Shown here: positions 8,506-18,326 of the stretch, one piece after another
Layout of the letters: the number at the start of each line of letters is the position of its first letter
Position numbering within the stretch: position 1 is the first letter of the stretch
NCBI RefSeq assembly: GCF_026420145.1
Contig: NZ_JAPMLV010000001.1
Span: forward strand, 2,663,192-2,727,191
Source of the DNA: Enterobacter pseudoroggenkampii
Lineage (GTDB): Bacteria > Pseudomonadota > Gammaproteobacteria > Enterobacterales > Enterobacteriaceae
Length of the DNA: 64,000 nt
Direction of reading: 5' to 3'
The notes under the pieces: generated by a model
Told to the model about the DNA's origin: nothing
The model's database searches: none
Seen by the model: only the letters and a program-made list of their open reading frames with translations
Made by a program: the position numbers and the translations under genes

Positions 8506-9792
8506 TTACTCAGCCGTCAGCAGGTTCGCTACGGTACGCACGCCCAGACCGGTTGCGCCCGCAGACCACTGCTCAACCGCGGCTTTACGGTACGTTGCGG
8601 AGCAGTCGATGTGCAGCCAGCCTTCATGATAATTCTCGACGAAGTGAGACAGGAAGCCTGCCGCGGTGCTTGCGCCCGCCGGGTACGCCGCGCTGGCGGT
8701 ATTGTTCAGCTCGGCAAAATTGGACGGCAGCTGGCTGCGGTGGAACTCGGCCAGCGGCAGACGCCAGAACGGTTCATTTTCTGCAGCGGCGCTGGCCAGC
8801 AGGCGAGCGGCCAGCTTGTCGTCGAAGCTGAACAGTGCATGGTAGTCGTTACCCAGCGCGGTTTTCGCCGCGCCGGTCAAGGTCGCCATATCGATAATCA
8901 GTTCTGGCTTCTGGGCAGACGCGTCGATCAGGCCATCGGCCAGCACCAGACGGCCTTCGGCGTCAGTGTTCATCACCTCAACGTTTTTGCCGTTACGGTA
9001 GCGAATGATGTCGCCCAGCTTGAAGGCGTTACCGCTGACCATGTTGTCCGCGCAGCACAGGTACAGCTTCACGCGCTTTTTCAGACCGCGGGTGATGGCA
9101 AACGCCAGCGCACCGGTGATGGTGGCCGCGCCGCCCATGTCGGACTTCATGGAGTCCATGAACGCGCTCTGCTTCAGGCTGTAGCCGCCGGTGTCGAAAG
9201 TGATGCCTTTACCTACCAGGCAGGCAAAGACAGGGGCGTCTTTATCACCGGTTGGGTTGTAGTCCAGCGCCAGCAGCACCGGTGGACGCTCAGAACCACG
9301 GCCCACGGTGTGGATACCCATGTAATTCTGCTCGCGCAGGTCTTCACCCTTGGTGATGCGGTAGGACATCTTGTCGCCCGCCACGCCGCACAGCAGGTCA
9401 ACGGCGCGCTGCGCCAGCTGCTCAGGGCCTAACTCTTCCGCCGGAGCGTTAATGGTGTCGCGTACCCAGTCGATGATTTGCAGACGGCTTTCCAGCTCTT
9501 TCTGACCGGCTTCGTCGAGGTTCGCCCACTCAATTTTGCGGGTGCCTTTCGGGCCTTTGTAGCCTGCCCAGAATGCCCAGCTGCGGTCGGTGTCCCAGCC
9601 TTCGCCTTCCAGCGAGACATGCTTAATGCCCAGACCGTCAATTTTACGCGCGGCGCGCTGGATCAGGCCCAAATCATCGTTGCCCGTCAGGTGCAGGGTA
9701 ATACCGTCGTTGTTGATGCTGTAGCTGGCTTTCTCGCCCCAGCGCGCGTCGGCGGGCTGCGTAGAGAGCGTAATCTTCATCGCTTCGGTCAT
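8506..9792 (-). CDS. pepB: Aminopeptidase B PepB
   Basis: A 428-residue leucyl-aminopeptidase family (M17) metalloenzyme that removes N-terminal residues from peptides in the cytoplasm. The catalytic region is complete: [27 protein letters not shown], and [14 protein letters not shown] carrying metal ligands and the catalytic arginine. The start MTEAMKITL matches E. coli PepB and has an AAGGA site upstream; the frame remains open seven codons further. It is the last gene downstream of the isc cluster on this strand, separated from iscX by a hairpin. Confidence 0.96.
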   Translation of the reverse strand: MTEAMKITLSTQPADARWGEKASYSINNDGITLHLTGNDDLGLIQRAARKIDGLGIKHVSLEGEGWDTDRSWAFWAGYKGPKGTRKIEWANLDEAGQKELESRLQIIDWVRDTINAPAEELGPEQLAQRAVDLLCGVAGDKMSYRITKGEDLREQNYMGIHTVGRGSERPPVLLALDYNPTGDKDAPVFACLVGKGITFDTGGYSLKQSAFMDSMKSDMGGAATITGALAFAITRGLKKRVKLYLCCADNMVSGNAFKLGDIIRYRNGKNVEVMNTDAEGRLVLADGLIDASAQKPELIIDMATLTGAAKTALGNDYHALFSFDDKLAARLLASAAAENEPFWRLPLAEFHRSQLPSNFAELNNTASAAYPAGASTAAGFLSHFVENYHEGWLHIDCSATYRKAAVEQWSAGATGLGVRTVANLLTAE

Positions 9793-9820
9793 TTTATTTT
9801 TCCTTATTAGCAACTAGCAA

Positions 9821-9844
9821 ACGGGCCGCCTGAAGGCAGCCCGT
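9821..9844. terminator. Hairpin between iscX and pepB
   Basis: ACGGGCCGCC TGAA GGCAGCCCGT forms a 10-pair stem with one mismatch. On the minus strand it is followed by only a short T run, so it may reduce rather than stop read-through from the isc operon into pepB. Confidence 0.45.
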
Positions 9845-9852
9845 TTTGTTAT

Positions 9853-10053
9853 TTATTCTGCTTCATCTAACCAGACTAACAGAATCGCCTCCAGAATTTT
9901 TTCATTGGATGCGTTTGGATCGTCATCGAAATCTTCCAGATCGCAGATCCACTGATGCATGTCGGTGAATCGTACGGTCTTCGGATCGAGATCCGGGTTC
10001 GCGTCGTAGAGCGCTTCGCCGATTTCACGGCTGTCTGTCCACTTCAGTCCCAT
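9853..10053 (-). CDS. iscX: Fe-S cluster assembly protein IscX
   Basis: A 66-residue acidic protein, nearly identical to E. coli IscX (YfhJ), starting [13 protein letters not shown]. IscX binds IscS and iron and slows or tunes cluster assembly depending on iron level. It is placed at the end of the isc cluster, one base after the fdx stop. The open frame extends 20 codons upstream into fdx, but the family start and length fit the ATG at 10053. Confidence 0.96.
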   Translation of the reverse strand: MGLKWTDSREIGEALYDANPDLDPKTVRFTDMHQWICDLEDFDDDPNASNEKILEAILLVWLDEAE

Positions 10054-10054
10054 A

Positions 10055-10390
10055 TCAATGCTCGCGTGCGTGGTTGATGGTGTAGCGTGGGAACTCCACG
10101 ACCAGATCTTCATCGGTCACCGCAGCCTGGCAGCTCAGGCGGCTGTCTGGCTCCAGACCCCATGCTTTATCCAGCATGTCGTCTTCGTCTTCGGTGCTCT
10201 CGGCGAGAGAGTCAAAACCTTCACGCACGATGCAGTGGCAGGTGGTGCAGGCACAGGATTTTTCACAGGCGTGTTCCACTTCGATACCTGCACGCAGGGC
10301 AACATCGAGAATGGTTTCACCGGTCTTCGCTTCCAGAACAGCGCCATCCGGACAGAGGTCCGCATGAGGCAAAATTACAATCTTTGGCAT
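10055..10390 (-). CDS. fdx: ISC system [2Fe-2S] ferredoxin Fdx
   Basis: A 111-residue ferredoxin supplying electrons for cluster assembly on IscU. The cluster ligands are visible as [10 protein letters not shown] (three of its cysteines) plus the cysteine in SRLSCQAAV. The length equals E. coli Fdx. It is one base from the hscA stop, so the two are translated from one message. Confidence 0.97.
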   Translation of the reverse strand: MPKIVILPHADLCPDGAVLEAKTGETILDVALRAGIEVEHACEKSCACTTCHCIVREGFDSLAESTEDEDDMLDKAWGLEPDSRLSCQAAVTDEDLVVEFPRYTINHAREH

Positions 10391-10391
10391 A

Positions 10392-12242
10392 TTAAACCTC
10401 GTCCACGGACTGGCCTTTCAGCGCGACGCGGACAGATTTGTCCATGCGGCGAGCAGCAAAGTCCTGGGTTTGTTTATCAACGTTTTTAATGGCTTCTTCT
10501 ATTGCGTCAGCGTCATTGCCTTCAGCGACCACGCTTAAGCGCGCGGCGGCTTCGTCAATCACCTGACGCTCAGCGGCGCTGAGCAGCGCGGCGTCGGCAG
10601 CGAGCGCGCCGGTCAGGCTTTCCAGCACGCGGGCGGCTTCAACTTTCTGCTCCGCCAGCATACGCGCCTTCACATCCTGCTCGGCGTAGCTCATTGAGTC
10701 CTGAATCATAGAGGCGATTTCGCCATCGGTCAGGCCGTAGGACGGCTTCACCTGGATGGACGATTCCACGCCGGTGGATTTTTCCATCGCCGTGACGCTC
10801 AGCAGGCCGTCCGCATCCACCTGGAAGGTGACGCGAATATGCGCCCCGCCTGCAGGCAGCGCCGGGATACCGCGCAGCGCAAAGCGCGCCAGAGAGCGGC
10901 AGTCCTGCACCAGCTCGCGTTCGCCCTGCATTACGTGGATGGACATCGCGGTCTGGCCGTCTTTGAAGGTGGTGAACTCCTGCGCGCGCGCCACCGGAAT
11001 GGTGGTGTTACGCGGGATCACTTTCTCCACCAGGCCGCCCATGGTTTCTAACCCCAGCGACAGCGGGATGACGTCCAGCAGCAGCATTTCGCTGTCCGGC
11101 TTGTTGCCGACCAGAATATCGGCCTGGATTGCGGCGCCCACGGCAACCACTTTGTCCGGGTCGATGGAAGTCAGCGGCGTGCGGCCAAAGAATTCGCCCA
11201 CGCGCTCGCGCACCAGCGGCACGCGGGTCGAACCGCCCACCATGACCACTTCCAGCACCTCGTTCGCCTCAACGCCCGCATCTTTCAATGCGCGACGGCA
11301 GGCCAGCAGGGTGCGTTTCACCAGCGGGGCGATCAGATCGCTGAACTGGTCGCGGGTGATGTCACCCTGCCAGCCCGCAACGTTTACGGTAACCGTCTGC
11401 GCATCGCTCAGGGCGATTTTGGCGTCAATAGCCGCATCCAGCAGCTCGCGCTGTACGCGCGCATCGCTGCGATCGCTGATGCCCGCCTGCTCGCGAATGT
11501 AGTCCGCCAGCAGATGGTCGAAGTCATCGCCACCCAGCGCGGAATCCCCGCCGGTCGCCAGCACTTCAAATACCCCACGGCTCAGGCGCAGGATTGAAAT
11601 ATCAAAGGTACCGCCGCCGAGATCGTAAACCGCAATGACCCCTTCCTGACCGGAGTCGAGGCCGTAGGCAATCGCCGCCGCCGTCGGTTCGTTCAGCAGA
11701 CGCAGCACGTGCAGGCCCGCCAGACGCGCGGCGTCTTTGGTGCCCTGACGCTGTGCATCGTCAAAGTAGGCAGGAACGGTGATCACCACGCCGTCCAGAT
11801 CGCCACCGAGCGTTGCCGTAGCGCGCTCAGCCAGCGCTTTGAGGATGTCAGCAGAAACACGAATCGGGTTCAGCAGACCGGCCGCGGTCGCGATCATCGG
11901 CAGGCCGTTTTCACTGGCCTGCAGCTGATACGGCAGATGCGGGTAGCGGGTCTGAATATCGGCCAGCGAGCGGCCCATCATGCGCTTGACGGAGCTGATG
12001 GTGTTGGCCGGATCGCGCGCGGCGTTGGCGCGGGCGTCATAGCCGACCGCGTGACCCTGCTGCTGGTAGTGGACCACGGAAGGCAGCAGATGGCGGCCCT
12101 GCTCGTCAGCCAGCGTTTCCGCCTGGCCGCTACGCACGGTCGCCACGAGGGAATTGGTGGTGCCCAGATCGATACCCACCGCCAGACGACGCTGGTGCGG
12201 TGCGGCACTTAAGCCAGGCTCACTAATTTGTAATAAGGCCAT
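10392..12242 (-). CDS. hscA: Fe-S assembly Hsp70 chaperone HscA
   Basis: A 616-residue specialised Hsp70, the same length as the E. coli protein. It uses ATP to help transfer clusters from IscU to target proteins, recognising the IscU LPPVK motif. The nucleotide-binding domain shows GIDLGTTNS near residue 24, DLGGGTFD, and VGGSTRVP; a substrate-binding domain and helical lid follow from about residue 390. Its J-protein partner HscB is encoded immediately upstream. Confidence 0.97.
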   Translation of the reverse strand: MALLQISEPGLSAAPHQRRLAVGIDLGTTNSLVATVRSGQAETLADEQGRHLLPSVVHYQQQGHAVGYDARANAARDPANTISSVKRMMGRSLADIQTRYPHLPYQLQASENGLPMIATAAGLLNPIRVSADILKALAERATATLGGDLDGVVITVPAYFDDAQRQGTKDAARLAGLHVLRLLNEPTAAAIAYGLDSGQEGVIAVYDLGGGTFDISILRLSRGVFEVLATGGDSALGGDDFDHLLADYIREQAGISDRSDARVQRELLDAAIDAKIALSDAQTVTVNVAGWQGDITRDQFSDLIAPLVKRTLLACRRALKDAGVEANEVLEVVMVGGSTRVPLVRERVGEFFGRTPLTSIDPDKVVAVGAAIQADILVGNKPDSEMLLLDVIPLSLGLETMGGLVEKVIPRNTTIPVARAQEFTTFKDGQTAMSIHVMQGERELVQDCRSLARFALRGIPALPAGGAHIRVTFQVDADGLLSVTAMEKSTGVESSIQVKPSYGLTDGEIASMIQDSMSYAEQDVKARMLAEQKVEAARVLESLTGALAADAALLSAAERQVIDEAAARLSVVAEGNDADAIEEAIKNVDKQTQDFAARRMDKSVRVALKGQSVDEV

Positions 12243-12256
12243 AATTGCTTCCGAAA

Positions 12257-12772
12257 TTAAAAATCGAGCAGCTTTTCTTCGAGTTGTTCAGCACTGCTTC
12301 GCAGTTTATCGAGAAAACGGAGTTTGCGCACAGTATCTGCCGCCACGTCCCAGGTCTCGTTGTTCAGTTGCTCCACCATCTGCTGATGGCGGGTATCGAA
12401 CATGCCCTTCACGCGCGTAATAAAGCTTTCCAGACGCGCTTCGTCTTTGGCCTGTTCAATCTCATCGAGCTCTTCGCGAAGCTCCAACTGCTCCATCAGA
12501 AACGCCGTGTCGCGCACGGTGTGCTGTTCGCTCGCCAGATCAAAACCGTGGAGCGAGAGCAGATATTCAGCGCGCGCCAGCGGATGACGCAGCGTCTGCC
12601 AGGCCTGGTTGATGGTCGCAGAGTGCGATACCGCAGCCAGCTGCTCTGCCTGAGTACCGCTCGCGAATTTGTCCGGATGGTACTGACGCTGCAGATCCTG
12701 AAAGCGGATCGTCAGCGCCTGGAGATCAATCGGGTATTGAGCGGGTAGTCCGAAGAGAGTGAAGTAATCCAT
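12257..12772 (-). CDS. hscB: Fe-S assembly co-chaperone HscB
   Basis: A 171-residue J-domain protein that delivers IscU to HscA and stimulates its ATPase. The N-terminal J domain has the YHPDKF signature (HPD near residue 37); the C-terminal three-helix domain (about 90-171) binds IscU. Length matches the E. coli protein. Confidence 0.97.
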   Translation of the reverse strand: MDYFTLFGLPAQYPIDLQALTIRFQDLQRQYHPDKFASGTQAEQLAAVSHSATINQAWQTLRHPLARAEYLLSLHGFDLASEQHTVRDTAFLMEQLELREELDEIEQAKDEARLESFITRVKGMFDTRHQQMVEQLNNETWDVAADTVRKLRFLDKLRSSAEQLEEKLLDF

Positions 12773-12792
12773 AACAATCTCAGGGGTAGCCT

Positions 12793-12838
12793 GTTAAAAC
12801 AAACCCCACGCGTAGCGGGTAACGCCACGGTGGGGTTT
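12793..12838 (-). terminator. Attenuator-like hairpin between iscA and hscB
   Basis: On the minus strand AAACCCCAC and GTGGGGTTT pair across a 20-base loop, followed by a GTTTTAAC tract. It lies in the 80-base gap of the isc operon. It could lower transcription into hscBA-fdx-iscX or protect the 3' end of the iscRSUA message. Confidence 0.5.
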
Positions 12839-12852
12839 CGGATGACGCGCGG

Positions 12853-13176
12853 TTAAACGTGGAAGCTTTCGCCGCAACCACACTCGTCTTTGACGTTCGG
12901 GTTCGTGAATTTAAACCCTTCGTTCAGGCCTTCTTTAACGAAGTCCAGCTGAGTGCCGTTGAGGAATTGCAGGCTTTTGCCATCGACCACCACCTTCACG
13001 CCCTTGTCTTCAAACACGGTGTCGTCAGACGCCGGTTCATCAACAAACTCCAGTACGTAAGCCATACCAGAACAGCCGGAGGTACGTACGCCCAGTCGCA
13101 GGCCAAAGCCTTTACCACGGTTCGCCAGAAAAGAGCTTACTCGCGCGGCAGCGCTGTCGCTAAGGGTAATCGACAT
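12853..13176 (-). CDS. iscA: Iron-sulfur cluster assembly protein IscA
   Basis: A 107-residue A-type Fe-S carrier. The three conserved cysteines are in [10 protein letters not shown] (Cys35) and near the C terminus in DECGCGES (Cys99 and Cys101). It passes [4Fe-4S] clusters to apo-enzymes. The ATG at 13176 has GAGG seven bases upstream; an in-frame TTG two codons earlier is less likely. It is 13 bases from the iscU stop. Confidence 0.97.
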   Translation of the reverse strand: MSITLSDSAAARVSSFLANRGKGFGLRLGVRTSGCSGMAYVLEFVDEPASDDTVFEDKGVKVVVDGKSLQFLNGTQLDFVKEGLNEGFKFTNPNVKDECGCGESFHV

Positions 13177-13189
13177 ACTCAAACCTCAA

Positions 13190-13576
13190 TTATTTTGCTT
13201 CACGTTTGCTTTTGTAATCCGCAATGGCGGCTTTGATCGCGTCTTCTGCCAGAATTGAGCAGTGAATTTTCACCGGTGGCAGTTCGAGTTCTTCAGCAAT
13301 ATCCGTGTTCTTGATTGCCTGTGCTTCGTCCAGAGACTTGCCCTTCACCCATTCGGTGACCAGGGAGCTGGACGCAATTGCAGAACCGCAGCCGTAGGTC
13401 TTGAAGCGCGCGTCTTCAATGATACCTTCATTGTTGACTTTAATCTGCAACTTCATCACGTCGCCACACGCTGGCGCACCGACCATGCCGCTACCAACAG
13501 ATTCGTCGCTGTTGTCAAAAGAGCCAACGTTGCGTGGGTTTTCGTAATGATCGATGACTTTTTCGCTGTATGCCAT
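13190..13576 (-). CDS. iscU: Iron-sulfur cluster scaffold IscU
   Basis: A 128-residue scaffold protein on which clusters are built from IscS sulfur and iron. Cluster ligands are in APACGDV (Cys37, with Asp39), YGCGSA (Cys63) and KIHCSIL (Cys106). The HscA recognition motif LPPVK precedes Cys106. Confidence 0.98.
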   Translation of the reverse strand: MAYSEKVIDHYENPRNVGSFDNSDESVGSGMVGAPACGDVMKLQIKVNNEGIIEDARFKTYGCGSAIASSSLVTEWVKGKSLDEAQAIKNTDIAEELELPPVKIHCSILAEDAIKAAIADYKSKREAK

Positions 13577-13600
13577 GATTGAATTCTCCTTATGTACCGA

Positions 13601-14815
13601 TTAGTGATGTGACCATTCAATGCTGTTCAGATCCACGCCCTGCTTGAACATTTCCCACAGTGGAGAAAGGTCGCGCAGACGGCCAATGGAGTTGCGAACC
13701 AGCTTGATGGTGTAGTCAATCTCTTCTTCGGTAGTGAAACGACCTAAAGAGAAACGGATAGAGCTGTGTGCCAGCTCGTCAGTCATACCCAGCGCGCGCA
13801 GCACGTAGGATGGCTCAAGGCTTGCAGAAGTACAGGCAGAACCGGAAGAAACGGCCAGGTCTTTCAGCGCCATGATCAGCGACTCGCCTTCAACATAGTT
13901 GAAGCTGACGTTGAGGATGTTTGGTGCGCCCTGCTCGAGATCGCCGTTCAGATACACTTCTTCCATATCTTTCACGCCGTCCCACAGACGGTTACGCAGC
14001 GTGCGCAGGCGTGCCATCTCGGTTTCCATCTCTTCTTTTGCAATGCGGTAAGCTTCGCCCATGCCCACGATCTGGTGAACAGGCAGCGTACCGGAACGCA
14101 TGCCACGCTCGTGACCGCCACCGTGCATCTGTGCTTCGATGCGGATACGTGGTTTACGACGAACGTACAGCGCGCCGATCCCTTTCGGGCCATAGATTTT
14201 GTGGCCGGAGAAGGACATCAGGTCCACTTTCAGTTGGCTCAGGTCGATAGGCAGTTTGCCCACGCTCTGGGTCGCGTCCACGTGGTAGATGATACCGCGC
14301 GCGCGGCACATTTCGCCGATGGTCGCGATGTCCTGCACCACGCCGATTTCGTTGTTGACGTGCATGATGGAGACCAGAATGGTGTCATCACGCATGGCCG
14401 CTTCGAGCTCTTTCAGGTCGATGATGCCGTTGCTCTGTGGCGCCAGGTAGGTGACTTCATACCCTTCACGCTCCAGCTGACGGCAGGTGTCCAGCACGGC
14501 TTTATGTTCGGTTTTGCTGGTGATGATGTGCTTGCCTTTTTTCTGATAAAAGTTGGCTGCACCTTTGATCGCCAGGTTGTCGGATTCGGTCGCACCGGAG
14601 GTGAAAACAATCTCACGCGGGTCGGCACCCACCAGGTCAGCAATCTGATTACGGGCGATATCAACCGCCTCTTCAGCATGCCAGCCAAAACGGTGTGAAC
14701 GGGAAGCTGGGTTACCAAAGTTTCCGTCCAGGGTCAGACACTGCATCATTTTCTCGGCAACACGCGGGTCCACCGGCGTGGTTGCGGAGTAATCGAGATA
14801 AATCGGTAATTTCAT
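13601..14815 (-). CDS. iscS: Cysteine desulfurase IscS
   Basis: A 404-residue pyridoxal-phosphate enzyme, the same length as in E. coli. It takes sulfur from cysteine for Fe-S clusters, tRNA thiolation and cofactors. The PLP lysine lies in [12 protein letters not shown] and the persulfide cysteine in [10 protein letters not shown] (near residue 328). It is the second gene of iscRSUA, 119 bases after iscR in a structured spacer. Confidence 0.98.
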   Translation of the reverse strand: MKLPIYLDYSATTPVDPRVAEKMMQCLTLDGNFGNPASRSHRFGWHAEEAVDIARNQIADLVGADPREIVFTSGATESDNLAIKGAANFYQKKGKHIITSKTEHKAVLDTCRQLEREGYEVTYLAPQSNGIIDLKELEAAMRDDTILVSIMHVNNEIGVVQDIATIGEMCRARGIIYHVDATQSVGKLPIDLSQLKVDLMSFSGHKIYGPKGIGALYVRRKPRIRIEAQMHGGGHERGMRSGTLPVHQIVGMGEAYRIAKEEMETEMARLRTLRNRLWDGVKDMEEVYLNGDLEQGAPNILNVSFNYVEGESLIMALKDLAVSSGSACTSASLEPSYVLRALGMTDELAHSSIRFSLGRFTTEEEIDYTIKLVRNSIGRLRDLSPLWEMFKQGVDLNSIEWSHH

Positions 14816-14850
14816 TGCTCTTTAAACTCCGTACATCGCTTCAATGCAAG

Positions 14851-14915
14851 GAATCAGGCAACCGGCTGGATGTACGACCGAGTACACGGGGCGAGTCTTC
14901 GCCCCGGCCTGATTC
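14851..14915 (-). promoter_or_regulatory. Structured iscR-iscS intergenic RNA
   Basis: An outer stem of nine pairs (14851-14859 with 14907-14915) encloses an inner GGGGCGA / TCGCCCC hairpin (14888-14905). In E. coli the iscR-iscS spacer folds and keeps the iscR part stable when the sRNA RyhB triggers decay of iscSUA. I see the structure; the RyhB role is transferred from E. coli. Confidence 0.6.
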
Positions 14916-14934
14916 TGAAATACTTATCGTTTTA

Positions 14935-15426
14935 TTACGCGCGCAGTTTGACGTCGATAGCGTCCTGCGCGCGGGTGCTGCGTTGGGAATCCTGACTGTG
15001 CTGACGGCCCGAAACATCCAGAACTTCCTGGTTATTGACCAGTTCACCCAGGGTGATGTTGTTCAGGAAGCCGGTGAGACGGTCGCTCAGATCGCGCCAC
15101 AGCGCGTGGGTCAGGCACTTATCGCCGCCCTGGCAGCCGCCTTTACCCTGGCAACGGGTCGCGTCAACGGATTCGTCAACTGCGCTAATCACTTCACCAA
15201 CTGCAATACTGCCCGCGTCTTTACCCAGCAGATAACCGCCGCCTGGGCCACGAACGCTGGAAACCAGTCCATTTTTACGCAGTCTGGAGAACAGCTGTTC
15301 CAGATAAGAGAGGGAGATCCCTTGTCGTTCAGAAATATCAGCCAACGGAACCGGGCCCGCTTCGGAGTTGAGCGCAACGTCCAGCATCGCGGTCACGGCA
15401 TAACGCCCTTTAGATGTCAGTCTCAT
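14935..15426 (-). CDS. iscR: Fe-S cluster-sensing regulator IscR
   Basis: A 163-residue Rrf2-family regulator that binds a [2Fe-2S] cluster and, when loaded, represses the isc operon. The winged helix lies at about residues 1-70. The cluster ligands Cys92, Cys98, Cys104 and His107 are all present at the E. coli positions. Two IscR boxes lie 80-130 bases upstream, so feedback control is expected to be conserved. Confidence 0.97.
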   Translation of the reverse strand: MRLTSKGRYAVTAMLDVALNSEAGPVPLADISERQGISLSYLEQLFSRLRKNGLVSSVRGPGGGYLLGKDAGSIAVGEVISAVDESVDATRCQGKGGCQGGDKCLTHALWRDLSDRLTGFLNNITLGELVNNQEVLDVSGRQHSQDSQRSTRAQDAIDVKLRA

Positions 15427-15507
15427 GTCTTACTTAACCTCAAACTCGCCCCTGCCCGGGGTTTTTTATAGTAAAATGGGGTATTGCATAGCAGGGCCAA
15501 GTCTGAC

Positions 15508-15532
15508 ATTCCTGACTAAAATGGTCAACTAT
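15508..15532 (-). promoter_or_regulatory. IscR type 1 binding site, proximal
   Basis: ATAGTTGACC...AGTCAGGAAT on the minus strand follows the type 1 consensus with the two GAC/GTC half-site cores in place. It ends exactly where the second box begins. Confidence 0.8.
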
Positions 15533-15557
15533 TTACTTGACTGTTTTAGTCAGGTAT
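15533..15557 (-). promoter_or_regulatory. IscR type 1 binding site, distal
   Basis: ATACCTGACT...AGTCAAGTAA on the minus strand is a close match to the type 1 consensus. The two 25-base boxes abut with no gap, as in the E. coli iscR promoter, where [2Fe-2S]-IscR represses. Confidence 0.85.
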
Positions 15558-15604
15558 TTAACCTTCTGTGCCTTCATAATACAGGTGCGGCCTGATGCCC
15601 TCAC

Positions 15605-15632
15605 CCCGCCCCTCTCCCACAGGGAGAGAGAA
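15605..15632. repeat. CTCTCCC hairpin repeat downstream of trmJ
   Basis: CTCTCCC-ACA-GGGAGAG lies 17 bases past the trmJ stop. The same core with a longer stem recurs at 17313-17341 after suhB. This short palindrome is frequent in enterobacterial intergenic regions and may act in 3' end formation or stability. Confidence 0.6.
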
Positions 15633-15644
15633 AACAAACCGGCA

Positions 15645-16370
15645 CTACTCTTTATTCTTCTGCTCAATCGACGCCAGAATTCCGCGCAGGATGTTCAGCT
15701 CCTGGCTTTCCGGACGCGCGCGGGTAAACATACGGCGCAACTTGTTCATTACCTGGCCCGGGTGGCCTTCACGGATAAAGCCGGTTGAGAGCAGCGTCTG
15801 CTCCAGGTGACCGTAGAAACGCTCAAGGTCGTCCACCAGCGGGTAAGCCGTCTCTTCTTTCGGCTCGACCTCTTTTTCCTGCGTTGCCAGCCACGCCATA
15901 CGGACTTCATAAGCGATAACCTGCACCGCCATCGCCAGGTTCAGCGAGCTGTACTCCGGGTTTGCCGCAATCGCGACGTGATAATGGCACTTCTGCAGCT
16001 CGTCGTTGGTCAGGCCAACGCGCTCGCGGCCAAACACCAGCGCAACCGGCGCCTGTTCTGCCTCCGCGACACTTTTCAGGCCGCATTCACGCGGATCGAG
16101 CATTGGCCACGGCAGCGTGCGCGAACGCGCGCTGGTACCCACAACGAGGCTGCAGCCGGCCAGCGCTTCGTCAAGGGTATCGACGATCTGGGCATTACCG
16201 ATCACGTCGCTGGCCCCGGCCGCCAGCGCGATAGCCTGCGAGTCGGGTTTCACCAGCGGGTTAACCAGCCACAGGTTCGTTAAGCCCATGGTTTTCATAG
16301 CGCGGGCAACGGAGCCCATGTTGCCGGTGTGCGATGTTTCGACCAGCACGATTCGAATGTTTTGCAGCAT
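15645..16370 (-). CDS. trmJ: tRNA (cytidine/uridine-2'-O)-methyltransferase TrmJ
   Basis: A 241-residue SPOUT-fold methyltransferase that methylates the ribose of residue 32 in tRNAs using S-adenosylmethionine. The N-terminal catalytic domain (about 1-165) includes [19 protein letters not shown] and the knot segment [14 protein letters not shown]; the C-terminal part is an alpha-helical dimer extension, a few residues shorter than in E. coli. It is divergent from suhB. Confidence 0.96.
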   Translation of the reverse strand: MLQNIRIVLVETSHTGNMGSVARAMKTMGLTNLWLVNPLVKPDSQAIALAAGASDVIGNAQIVDTLDEALAGCSLVVGTSARSRTLPWPMLDPRECGLKSVAEAEQAPVALVFGRERVGLTNDELQKCHYHVAIAANPEYSSLNLAMAVQVIAYEVRMAWLATQEKEVEPKEETAYPLVDDLERFYGHLEQTLLSTGFIREGHPGQVMNKLRRMFTRARPESQELNILRGILASIEQKNKE

Positions 16371-16451
16371 AATTTTTAATGTCTGAATTCAGCGTCTGAA
16401 GAATATTCGGGCATATTATCATAAACGGGAGACATAATCCGATCCCGCTGC

Positions 16452-16457
16452 TATACT
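16452..16457 (+). promoter_or_regulatory. Probable suhB promoter -10 element
   Basis: TATACT lies 45 bases before the suhB ATG, with a weak -35 (GAGACA) 17 bases upstream. Spacing fits sigma-70. Confidence 0.45.
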
Positions 16458-16501
16458 CTGCGCCGATTTTCCTGTTCTTTAACATCCAGTGAGAGAGACC
16501 G

Positions 16502-17305
16502 ATGCATCCGATGCTGACCATCGCCGTGCGCGCAGCGCGCAAGGCGGGTAATGTAATTGCCAAACACTACGAAACGCCAGACTCCGTAGAAACCAGCCAG
16601 AAAGGCAGCAATGATTTCGTGACGAACGTCGATAAAGCCGCAGAAGCGATTATTATCGAAACGATCCGCAAATCTTACCCACAGCACACCATCATCACCG
16701 AAGAAAGCGGTGAACATGAAGGTACCGATCAGGATGTTCAATGGGTTATCGATCCACTGGATGGCACCACCAACTTCGTCAAACGCCTGCCACACTTCTC
16801 TGTGTCTATCGCAGTACGCATTAAAGGCCGTACTGAAGTCGCCGTTGTGTACGATCCAATGCGTAACGAACTGTTCACCGCGACCCGCGGTCAGGGCGCA
16901 CAGCTGAACGGCTACCGTCTGCGCTGCAGCAACGCACGCGATCTGGACGGCACCATCCTGGCGACCGGTTTCCCGTTCAAGGCAAAACAGCACGCGACCA
17001 CCTATATGAATATCCTGGGCAAACTGTTCACCGAATGCGCGGACTTCCGTCGCACCGGTTCTGCTGCGCTGGATCTGGCCTATGTTGCCACCGGCCGCGT
17101 TGACGGTTACTTCGAACTCTCACTGAAGCCATGGGATTTTGCAGCGGGCGAGCTGATCGCGCGTGAAGCAGGCGCCATTGTTTGCGACTTCACCGGCGGC
17201 CATAACTATCTGTCTACCGGCAACATCGTTGCGGGTAACCCACGCGTTGTTAAAGCCATGCTGGCAAACATGCGTGATGAACTGAGCGATGCGCTGAAGC
17301 GTTAA
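16502..17305 (+). CDS. suhB: Inositol-1-monophosphatase / Nus factor SuhB
   Basis: A 267-residue magnesium-dependent phosphatase that also acts in rRNA transcription antitermination complexes. The metal-binding residues are present: Glu67 in TEESGE, Asp84 and Asp87 in IDPLDGTTNF, and the C-terminal WDFAAGELI motif. The gene is divergent from trmJ and followed by a perfect hairpin. Confidence 0.97.
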   Translation: MHPMLTIAVRAARKAGNVIAKHYETPDSVETSQKGSNDFVTNVDKAAEAIIIETIRKSYPQHTIITEESGEHEGTDQDVQWVIDPLDGTTNFVKRLPHFSVSIAVRIKGRTEVAVVYDPMRNELFTATRGQGAQLNGYRLRCSNARDLDGTILATGFPFKAKQHATTYMNILGKLFTECADFRRTGSAALDLAYVATGRVDGYFELSLKPWDFAAGELIAREAGAIVCDFTGGHNYLSTGNIVAGNPRVVKAMLANMRDELSDALKR

Positions 17306-17312
17306 TCCCGGT

Positions 17313-17341
17313 AATTCCCTCTCCCTGTGGGAGAGGGAATT
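17313..17341. terminator. Perfect 13-base-pair hairpin between suhB and the nickel/cobalt gene
   Basis: AATTCCCTCTCCC-TGT-GGGAGAGGGAATT is a perfect stem between two converging genes. There is no real T-tract, so it is a weak terminator or an RNA-stabilising end. It shares its core with the repeat at 15605-15632. Confidence 0.6.
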
Positions 17342-17345
17342 GAAA

Positions 17346-18326
17346 CTAAAAAGGCCGCAATCCCCTTCCCACCGGCACCGCACTCATCCACATCGTTACC
17401 GCCGCTACCAGCAGAATCACCCCGCCCGCCAGCGCGAGCGTTGTCCAGCCAACCTGCCGCCACAGCACCGGTGTTTTATTGCCGCTGAGTTTGACCGCCA
17501 GCTGACGGAAGCTGTGTACCAGCAGCGCTAAAGACGAAATGGTGAGAGAGGTTCCTGCCGCCATCGCCAGCGCGGACAGCATGCCCCAGCCGAACACGCC
17601 TATCACCTTACTGAACAGCAGCACCATGATGGCACCCGAACACGGGCGCATGCCCATAGAGAGAACAATCACCAGCCGCGCGCGCCAGTCGTCGCCGTTC
17701 TGTAATTGTTCCTGCGTGGGCAAATGCTGATGCCCGCAGCCGCAGTTTTCATCATGAACGTGGTGCGGCGTAAAGGTTTTGAATTTCGGCTTTTGCAGCA
17801 GCACGCGCAGCTTTTTGAGCGCCCGCCAGCAGAGGATCAGCCCCAGCAGGCCCACCAGCGCGTAGCTGCCCTTCTCCAGCCAGAAGCTGCTCAAGTGCAG
17901 CTGGCGCGCGGGAAGCTGTAACAGCGAAAGCACGACCACCACGAGCGCAATCGCCACGCCGCCCTGAAGCAGCGAGGAGGCCAGCGTCAGGCCGATACTC
18001 GATTTCAGCTTTGACGGATGGGTGGCGAGCCAGGTCGTGATGACGATTTTGCCGTGCCCCGGCCCCAGGGCGTGCAGAACGCCATAGACAAAACTGAACG
18101 CCAGCAGGGAACCACCCGCTTTGGTCGGGTTCTCCGCCACCGCCTTCAGCAGACCGCTCATCTGCTGGTTAACCTCACGCTGCCAGATAATGCTTTTCAT
18201 CATGACCTGCGGCCAGGCCTGCCACAGCCACAGCGCACCGCCAGTTGCTAACAGTAAAAAGAGCGCCAGCGGCCAGAGGTGCAGCCAGCGGCGCGGTTTC
18301 CGAACCGGAGAGGAGATCACTGACAT
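17346..18326 (-). CDS. Nickel/cobalt transporter (NiCoT/RcnA-like)
   Basis: A 326-residue integral membrane protein. A membrane segment near residues 15-38 is followed by a periplasmic stretch and several further hydrophobic helices. The signature HALGPGHGK (His85-His91) is the metal-translocation motif of this family, and a cytoplasmic loop at about 188-201 is rich in His and Cys (HHVHDENCGCGHQH). Family members move Ni2+ or Co2+; direction cannot be told from sequence. Its ATG overlaps the stop of the DUF1007 gene by ten bases, so the two are coupled. E. coli K-12 has yfhR at about this place instead. RcnA-type efflux and uptake for metalloenzymes are both possible. Confidence 0.85.
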   Translation of the reverse strand: MSVISSPVRKPRRWLHLWPLALFLLLATGGALWLWQAWPQVMMKSIIWQREVNQQMSGLLKAVAENPTKAGGSLLAFSFVYGVLHALGPGHGKIVITTWLATHPSKLKSSIGLTLASSLLQGGVAIALVVVVLSLLQLPARQLHLSSFWLEKGSYALVGLLGLILCWRALKKLRVLLQKPKFKTFTPHHVHDENCGCGHQHLPTQEQLQNGDDWRARLVIVLSMGMRPCSGAIMVLLFSKVIGVFGWGMLSALAMAAGTSLTISSLALLVHSFRQLAVKLSGNKTPVLWRQVGWTTLALAGGVILLVAAVTMWMSAVPVGRGLRPF

